A program made the position numbers and the translations under genes. DNA of 64,000 nucleotides from Dipteris shenzhenensis (lineage: Eukaryota > Polypodiophyta > Polypodiopsida > Gleicheniales), in assembly GCA_047967505.1 (NCBI GenBank), contig CM106540.1; one strand, given 5' to 3'. Within the stretch, counting starts at the first letter, position 1. Each line of letters begins with the position of its first letter. Positions 58,780 through 64,000 of the stretch are shown here, piece by piece. A model generated the notes under the pieces. It saw nothing but the letters and a program-made list of their open reading frames with translations. It was not told the origin of the DNA and ran no database searches.

Positions 58780-59243
58780 CATGACCTTGAAAGGGTCAGT
58801 CGACATTTTCCTTTAAAGGATCAATGTTTGTATTATATTTGTTTGGGCTTCATGTAAAAGATCAAAAAGGAATAAAGGTCAAGGTCCTTGGTGTGGGTGA
58901 CATGGCACTAGACTAGGTGGATCTAAGGCTAAGGGACCTAAATGCATGAAATGTGCCTAGGGGCAAATGTTTCAAAGATATCCCAAGAGAGGTGTATCCC
59001 AAGAGAGGTGTAAATAATGCATTAAGGAAGGACCCTAAATTTAAGACATGTGGCATACTAGATTCATCTAGGGAGTTTTGGGGCTCGTTGGGATTAAGCA
59101 AGCAGAAAGCTTTTATAAAAACACATCCTTCTGGATTTTTAGCAGAGAAGCTTGCAACCAACGAGGTTGGCTAGAAGGATAAACCAAGTGCCTATGCCCG
59201 TGATTCAATGAAAAGCTGAAAGAAATCAGTTTGGGATGTATCA
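58758..59243 (+). repeat. Gypsy B 3' LTR
   Basis: 486 bp. It is longer than the 5' LTR because a stretch of about 18 bp (TATCCCAAGAGAGGTG) is doubled near 58980. It is followed by ATAGA. Confidence 0.94.
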
Positions 59244-59375
59244 ATAGATGTCATGGTTGTGTGGTGAGCAGGTTTCATGGTTGGGTGATGAGCATCCTGC
59301 TCAGATTCCTCATGTTTGGTGTGTTCTTGTGTTTGCTTGCAGTTCAAAGGTTTCAAAAGTGTTGGGGTCGTGTCA
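59244..59375 (+). repeat. Gypsy A 5' LTR, second part
   Basis: Continues the LTR interrupted at 50409 (ATAGATGTCATGG), ending GTCGTGTCA. A short internal doubling of the GTCATGGTTG segment is specific to this copy. Confidence 0.9.
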
Positions 59376-59377
59376 GT

Positions 59378-59390
59378 TGGTATCAAAGCC
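59378..59390 (+). promoter_or_regulatory. Gypsy A primer-binding site
   Basis: TGGTATCAAAGCC, one substitution from the initiator tRNA-Met complement, two bases inside the LTR. Confidence 0.85.
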
Positions 59391-60278
59391 AACTCCTGAG
59401 GTAGGAATCTCTATTGCGAGAATTTTGGACGAATTTTTCTCCAGGTATGCCTCAATTTCAAAATTCATGTTCATGCCTTGCAAGTGCTTGATTGGTTCCT
59501 TGTTAAGGGTTGTGGTTTTGGATTGGGAAATAAGGAAGGAGAGAGAGAGAGAGAGAGAGAGAGAAGGGTGAATTCAAAGGAAGCAGGGTGGAGTGGAAGA
59601 GAGGCTAAGAGAAAGATCGTTTGATAGGGAAAGAGTTTTGGTGTTGATCGTTAGTTCTAGGGGATGGCCTAGGGAAGAAGTAGGAGCGAGATGCCAGAGG
59701 GAAAGCCAAGAGCAAGGACGACGGGATGGAAGGCTGCATGCATCCTTTGGGATGAGTACTAGGGAGCGGGTGTTGATGGCAGAAGCGAGAAGTGGTGCGC
59801 AACAGATGCCAGTCTCTCGAGACTGGTTTGGATGCAATTCGGTCTAGGAAAGCTACGTCCAATTCGAATTGGGAAAGCTTTAAATAAAAGCAAAGGCCCC
59901 ACTAAAAGTAGGGGTGTTCTTTTTAGGTGTGCAGGCTACTATAAACCTAAATTTGGCGCTCTTGTCTCAAGCAGCCATCTCTCATGCTCCAGCTCATAGT
60001 CCATGAGTGCATGCATCTAGCTATTCACTCGCCATCTTCGAGTAGAACCCGTCAGCCTGGGCTGGCTCGCTACAGTTCCCAATCAAGAACAACTCCCCTC
60101 TCATTGCCTTCCAGTTCGTCAACCTGCTACCACTCTGCTTCATCGTTGCTCCCTCCTGACCCAATCTCTTGGCAGCTCGTTGCTTGCTGCCTGCTTTGGA
60201 ATTTTGTCTTCACTGTTGTCTACTCCTTTCCTCGTGATTCCCTTTGGCCTTCAAAGCTTCCCTTACTCCACTTTCTTT
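59391..60278 (+). other. Gypsy A leader region with (AG)n
   Basis: Non-coding leader before gag, with an AG microsatellite at 59538-59564. Open frames here are short and not gag-like. Confidence 0.55.
59538..59564. repeat. (AG)n microsatellite
   Basis: About 27 bp of AG repeat within the gypsy A leader. Confidence 0.93.
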
Positions 60279-61000
60279 ATGGCTGATTCAATAAACCCCG
60301 GGCTCGCTATGGGTGATCAAGATATGAACTACCATGCAAATGATGACTAGGGCCTCTATGATGATTTGATTATGAAGACTGCCTTTAGTGAATTCACCAC
60401 TTCTCTCGATGAAAAGTTCGAGCGAGTTAATACGAATCAAACGGGGTTGACATAACGACTCTAAGGGATTCAAAATTCACTCTCACTTTTCACAAGCACT
60501 GTTCAGGTGCTCTCACTGTGGACGCCTTGGCTTTAGTGTTAGGTCCGAATATCACTCCAGATCCTTTTCTTGGAGATCACAAGTCTCGTACCAAGGAGGG
60601 GTTGACACTTGGTTGCACAAGTGGCAAGTACACTTCCAATTTCACCCTTACCCAGATGACAAGAAGATGCAACTTGCAATAGGGTATATGTCAAGGAAGG
60701 CTTTATTGTGGTGGAAGGAACTTCGACCCAAGCCTATAACATGGATAGAATTTGAAGAGGTCTTCAGGAAATAATTTTTGAAGGAGGAAGATTACGATAT
60801 CGTAGGCAAGCTCAAGGCCCTCGATATGTCCAAGCTGAATTTGACTTTTTAGGTTTATCTTCAGAGGTTTCGGGATTTGCAGGCCAGAGCTACAAAGATG
60901 GATCCAGTTACCTTGTTAGGTTTCTTTGTGGATGGTTTGCTTGACTCGTGCAAGCTTCAGATTAAGAACATGTCCTAAGCGTAAGAACCAGATGCAAGTG
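60279..61000 (+). pseudogene. Gypsy A gag
   Basis: Starts at ATG 60279 (MADSINPGLAMGDQDM), with a stop after 25 codons. The capsid core then appears in another frame: DTWLHKWQVHFQFHPYPDDK, then LLWWKELRPKPITWIEFEEV, a stop at 60772, LKALDMSKLNLTF, a stop, and VYLQRFRDLQARATKMDP. The W-F-WW-F-L/Y-F pattern is typical of gypsy gag. No zinc knuckle is recognisable. Confidence 0.85.
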
Positions 61001-61113
61001 TCGAGACCGAAGCTCCATGCGGGTCAAGGTACCAAAGCTAAGGGAGCTAATCAAGTTTCAATGACAGGTATTTCTGTAAATGTCATGTAATTGCACTTTT
61101 AATAACTCATTAT

Positions 61114-61314
61114 TTGACCCCCATGATCTTTTATGACTCCCAAGTTTATGTAGAAGTAAGGGACCAAAGACTTCACATTCTCTTTGACCCAAGCAACTCT
61201 CACAATTTTGTTAATTACAAACTTGTGCATAGGATAGGGCTGTCCACGACACCTAGCAATCACACCTACAAGGTGCAGCTTCCAGCTGCAAAGCAGTTTT
61301 GGGATAGAAAGTAA
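61114..61314 (+). pseudogene. Gypsy A protease fragment
   Basis: Reads VYVEVRDQRLHILFDPSNSH followed by NFVNYKLVHRIGL. The retropepsin motif D-S-G-A/S-x-H-NF reads D-P-S-N-S-H-NF, so Asp is kept but the flap-side residues are changed. It ends in a stop right where the telomere-type repeats begin. Confidence 0.8.
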
Positions 61315-61317
61315 AAG

Positions 61318-61577
61318 CTAATCCCTAATCTCTAAACCCTAAACCCTAAACCCTAACTCCCAAACCCTAAACTCTAAACCCTAATCCCCAAACCCTAAAC
61401 CCTAATCCCTAAACCCCAATTCGTAAACCCGCAAAACCTAAACCCTAAACCCTAACCCCCAAACCCTAAACCCTAAACCCTAAAGCCTAACCCCCAAACC
61501 CTAAACCTAAACCACCAAACCCTAAACCCTAAAGCCTAACCCCTAAACCCAAACCACCAAACCCTAAACCTTAAATC
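61318..61577. repeat. Interstitial telomere-type repeats (CCCTAAA)n
   Basis: About 260 bp made of CCCTAAA units with variants (CCCCAAA, CCCTAATCCC, CCCTAAAGCCTAA). The plant telomere repeat is TTTAGGG, and the C-rich strand is the plus strand here. Perfect runs of up to about four units alternate with degenerate ones. It lies directly after the gypsy A protease fragment. Confidence 0.95.
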
Positions 61578-61639
61578 CTGAGTGTTTTTAGTAATATCAT
61601 TTATTTAAGCAATAGTTTTAATTAGGATTCATAACTAGG

Positions 61640-62037
61640 AGTGGAATTGATAGTAGGAATGTCGGAATGGGAGTGGGAGGTGGGAGGGTGGGAGTGGGAG
61701 AAGGGAGAGTGGGAGTGGGAGTAGGAGAGGCAAGGAGAGGAAGCGGGATTGAGGGAGGTGCGGGTGGGGGTGGGGGTGGGAGGATGGGAGTGGGAGTGGG
61801 AGAGGGAGTGGGAAAAGGGGAGGTGGGGGTGGGAGTGGGAGTGGGAGTAGTGGGAGAGGGAGTGGGAATGGGGCAGATGGGAGTGCGGTGGGGGTGGGAG
61901 GATGGGCGTGGGAGTGGGAGAGGGAGTGAGAATGGGGGAGGTGGGGGTGGGAGGATGGGAGTGGGAGAGGGAGTGGGAGGGGTGGGGTGGGAGGATGGGC
62001 GTGGGAGTGGGAGAGGGAGTGGGAATGGGGGTGGTAG
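61640..62037. repeat. G-rich minisatellite (GTGGGA-type)
   Basis: About 400 bp built from GGGAGTGGGAG, GGGTGGGAGGATGGG and GAGAGGGAGTGGG units on the plus strand, with many G3 runs that could form G-quadruplexes. Apparent open frames through it (Gly/Val-rich or Pro/Ser-rich) are by-products of the repeat. Confidence 0.95.
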
Positions 62038-62039
62038 AT

Positions 62040-63062
62040 GTGAAGATTGTGGGAGAGAGGGAAGGAGTCTCACTTGCAGCTTTCTCACATGCACAATGGG
62101 GGAATACACACAAAGGTGGAGGCTGAAAACAGTTTTCCTCTTCTTAGTTGTGAAAGCCAAAAGAACTCTCGTACAAAGAAAATAGAAGAACCCTATATGT
62201 GGGTCTCAAACCAAACTCAACTAACTAAGGTGGCATACTAACTGAGCCACGAACTAGTGTAGATAAGGATAGCTGTCATCCAGCTATTATTCGTGGGCGG
62301 TGTACCAACCGCATCTCCAGCTAACAAGTTGGTGACATAAATGCACAACAGTCACCCTGGCATATCGCGAGTGGAGCTCGATATCTCAACACTCCCCCTC
62401 GAGCTCAATCCCAAATCCTGCACACCAAGCAGGTCTCTGAACTTGCGCAGCTTCTCTGCGCCCAATGCTTTCATGAATATGTTAGCTACCTGATCCTCTG
62501 TGCTGACATAAACTAGATCAATAAGACCTAGTAAAACCTTCTCCCACACATAGTGATAATGCACCTCAATGTGCTTTGTTCTGGCATGAAAGACTGGGTT
62601 CTTTGCCAAATGTATACTACTCATGTTGTCACAATAAATGACAACTGGCCCATCTGTAGACTGATGCATATCATAGAGTAGCTTATGCAACCAAGCTACC
62701 TCACATGCAGCCATTGCTGCACCCCTGTACTCAGCCTCTGTGCTCGACAAGGCAACTGTAGGCTGTTTCTTACTGCTCCAAGTGACTGCAGCACTCCCAA
62801 AAGAGAACACATATCCACTGGTAGATCGTCTATGTGAAATGCTACCAGCCCAATCAGCATCAGTGTATCCATGCAACTGTATCTGAACCCTAGCCTCATA
62901 AAATAGTCCATACTGCAATGTGGACTTCACATACCTGAGTATGCGTCTAGCCGCATCCAAATGCGGTTTCCTTGGAGCCTGCATAAACTGACTTACCAAC
63001 CCAACAGCATAGCTCAAATCTGGCCTGGTAATAGTCATGTAAATCAAACTTCCTACAGTTGC
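62040..63062 (-). mobile_element. Copia-B: 3'-end fragment of a second Copia element
   Basis: On the minus strand RT tail and RNase H (63062-62352) are followed by a polypurine tract (62392-62400) and the start of an LTR (TGTTGAGATATCG at 62391). The LTR probably runs to about 62040, but its outer end is not certain. The RT-proximal side breaks off at about 63062, directly at resumed gypsy A sequence, so this is a truncated piece and not a complete insertion. Copia-B is clearly different in sequence from Copia-A. Confidence 0.85.
62352..63062 (-). pseudogene. Copia-B reverse transcriptase tail and RNase H
   Basis: Reads LYATVGSLIYMTITRPDLSY and VSQFMQAPRKPHLDAARRIL. RNase H follows with YTDADWAGS, TVALSSTEAEYRGAA, YCDNMSSIHLAKNPVFHART and KHIEVHYHYVWE, all family-typical. 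The frame is open for 231 codons and ends in DMPG within the LTR start. Everything upstream (gag, PR, IN, RT palm) is missing, so no working protein is encoded. Confidence 0.93.
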
Positions 63063-63390
63063 ATATAAACTAGAATTGCCTCCTGATGTTAAAGTACATC
63101 TAGTATTTTATGTTAGTAGATTAAAAGAGTTACTGGGTGAGGATGATGAACTTATTTCTCCTCAAGAAATAGTAGAAGTTACAGAGACGTTACAGATTTG
63201 ACTTTTATTCCACACAAACCTGAGTATATTCTTGAATTTCATGAAAGACAGATTCGTAATAGAACTCTCACGGAATATAAGATCAAGTGGAAGGATCGTG
63301 TTAAGGAGGATGCAACATGGGAGACATTACAGAACCTCTAGAGGACATTCCCAAGTTTTTTAGCGAACTCAAGAGTGAGTTCTTAAAGGA
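63063..63390 (+). pseudogene. Gypsy A integrase end and chromodomain
   Basis: Reads AYKLELPPDVKVHLVFYVSR, then LKELLGEDDELISPQEIVEV, and in another frame HKPEYILEFHERQIRNRTL and YKIKWKDRVKEDATWETLQN. The I-W-K/ATWE pattern is the integrase-linked chromodomain. One shift and a stop (after QNL) interrupt it. The corresponding segment of gypsy B reads AYKLELPQGYKVHPVLHVS, so the junction with Copia-B lies at about 63062. Confidence 0.87.
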
Positions 63391-63397
63391 GGGGAAG
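63385..63397 (+). promoter_or_regulatory. Gypsy A polypurine tract
   Basis: AAAGGAGGGGAAG just before the 3' LTR. Confidence 0.85.
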
Positions 63398-63399
63398 TA

Positions 63400-63919
63400 T
63401 GTCATCTGCATGGATTGGTATCTTACGTGTACTAGGTACACAAGACTAGCTCAGGTAGCCTAGGGAGGCTTAGGGCTAGGCAGACTTGATTCTCGGGTTG
63501 AGTGGCAAGGGTACGAACCAGTTAGCGGTCTTCATATTTTTGACGCTGGGCCCGAGTCTATATAAGGGGCCCAAGGGTTCAATTCTTAGAGAGCCGATAG
63601 GAGCAAGTCTCATTCCTAGGTGCTAGGTCTGATCCTGGAATGAGTCACGACCGCGCACCTGCATCATAGCATAGCCCAACGCCCAACAGTAGATCCCAGG
63701 CTTCACGGTGCCACCTAGTGGTATGGGACACCAGGTTAATTAGGATCTGGCTGGGGGTTCGTGCTAGTAGCTCGGCTCATGGCTCAAAGGGGACATCTCC
63801 TAATTCGAGATCGCATCCCGTAGATGTCATGGTTGGGTGGTGAGCAACCTGCTCAGATTCCTCACATTTGGTGTGTTCTTATGTTTGCTTGCAGATCAGA
63901 GGTTTCAGGAGTGCTGGTA

Positions 63920-63922
<3 letters not shown>
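63400..63922 (+). repeat. Gypsy A 3' LTR
   Basis: 523 bp, TGTCATCTGC...TGGTATCA, uninterrupted. It contains the unoccupied counterpart of the gypsy B insertion site (CCCGTAGATGTCATGG) and a TATA box at 63559-63565. Confidence 0.92.
63559..63565 (+). promoter_or_regulatory. TATA box of the gypsy A LTR
   Basis: TATATAA in the 3' LTR. The 5' LTR has TATGTAA. Confidence 0.55.

Positions 63923-63960
<38 letters not shown>
63923..63960. repeat. (CT)n, right-hand continuation of the LINE-c tail
   Basis: 38-bp CT run directly after the gypsy A 3' LTR. With the short CT run left of the element it formed one microsatellite before the insertion. The last 40 bases of the window hold no recognisable feature. 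Confidence 0.9.
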
Positions 63961-63963
<3 letters not shown>

Positions 63964-64000
63964 AGTGTATCTAGAGAGAGAGATGTCTATAGACCTCATC

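Larger units (their letters stand above)
50410..59243 (+). mobile_element. Gypsy B: inner Ty3/gypsy chromovirus with internal tandem duplication
   Basis: LTRs 50410-50877 and 58758-59243 flank primer-binding site, leader, gag, protease, RT-RNase H, integrase, chromodomain and polypurine tract in gypsy order. A 2.15-kb piece from RT to the integrase C-terminus is present twice in tandem (54259-56409 and 56410-58554), making the element 8.8 kb instead of about 6.7 kb. Stops in gag and integrase make it inactive. It is inserted in the 5' LTR of gypsy A with a 5-bp target duplication carrying one substitution. Confidence 0.95.
49982..63922 (+). mobile_element. Gypsy A: outer Ty3/gypsy (chromovirus-like) element, nested and rearranged
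   Basis: The two LTRs are the 5' one (49982-50409 plus 59244-59375, split by gypsy B) and the 3' one (63400-63922). Inside come a primer-binding site, gag (60279-61000) and protease (61114-61314). RT, RNase H and most of integrase are missing. In their place stand telomere-type repeats, a G-rich minisatellite and a Copia fragment. After these the gypsy sequence resumes with the integrase end and chromodomain (63063-63390), polypurine tract and LTR. Element-internal stops are frequent. It sits in the CT tail of LINE-c. Confidence 0.9.

Noticed and set aside
59593-60286. Protein genes in the gypsy A leader
   Set aside because: The frames are on both strands, lack domains and lie between primer-binding site and gag, where gypsy elements have a leader.
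61318-61577. Chromosome end
   Set aside because: The telomere-type repeats are short, degenerate and flanked on both sides by gypsy A sequence, so they are interstitial.
61618-62185. Pro/Ser-rich and Gly/Val-rich frames of 160-180 codons
   Set aside because: Direct by-products of the G-rich minisatellite. They have no domain or start context.

Overview
This window is transposon-dominated nuclear DNA from a land plant. The evidence is plant-type Copia and chromodomain Ty3/gypsy LTR retrotransposons, a LINE with the plant zf-RVT C-terminal finger, TTTAGGG-type telomere repeats (seen as CCCTAAA), and exons of a nuclear gene with ordinary GT-AG introns. I cannot name the species from sequence alone; a repeat-rich genome such as a fern, lycophyte, bryophyte or gymnosperm would fit. 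No bacterial operon, rRNA, convincing tRNA or CRISPR array is present.

Layout. 1-6.3 kb: decayed Ty3/gypsy gag-protease on the minus strand, a CT microsatellite, an orphan Copia LTR piece and a diverged 240-bp direct repeat. 6.3-7.2 kb: a three-exon candidate gene for a small secreted protein (minus). 7.4-10.8 kb: a 1.4-kb tandem duplication packed with CT/CTT microsatellites. 12.1-22.9 kb: a second, older tandem duplication (about 2.7-kb units) whose second unit was split by a complete but dead Copia element (16.27-21.73 kb). The first unit preserves the unoccupied target. 23-26 kb: short tandem repeats, a heptapeptide-repeat ORF and a 36-bp-stem hairpin. 26.2-27.4 kb: a 1.16-kb non-autonomous LTR element with 189-bp LTRs. 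28.9-32.9 kb: a decayed Helentron-like element (minus) with N-terminal Helitron domain, HUH Rep, PIF1-like helicase and C-terminal AP-endonuclease-like domain. 34-39 kb: ankyrin-like repeats, an orphan exon, an L1-like LINE tail with poly(A), and several exons of an MPDU1-type PQ-loop gene (minus). 43.8-50 kb: a gypsy integrase remnant and three LINE copies of one family whose 3' ends run into (CT)n. 49.98-63.92 kb: gypsy A, inserted in a LINE CT tail. It carries gypsy B in its 5' LTR, and its pol core is replaced by interstitial telomeric repeats, a G-rich minisatellite and a Copia fragment.

Working picture. Most coding-looking sequence is the debris of mobile elements at different ages, nearly all with stops or damaged catalytic motifs. 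Host coding sequence is limited to the MPDU1-like exons, the candidate secreted-protein gene and perhaps one or two further exons. The most informative parts are the Helentron-like element, the two insertions whose empty sites are preserved inside the same window, the tandem duplication inside gypsy B that shares its disabling mutations, and the telomere-repeat patch inside gypsy A. All translations and boundaries were read by eye; no alignment or database search was run.
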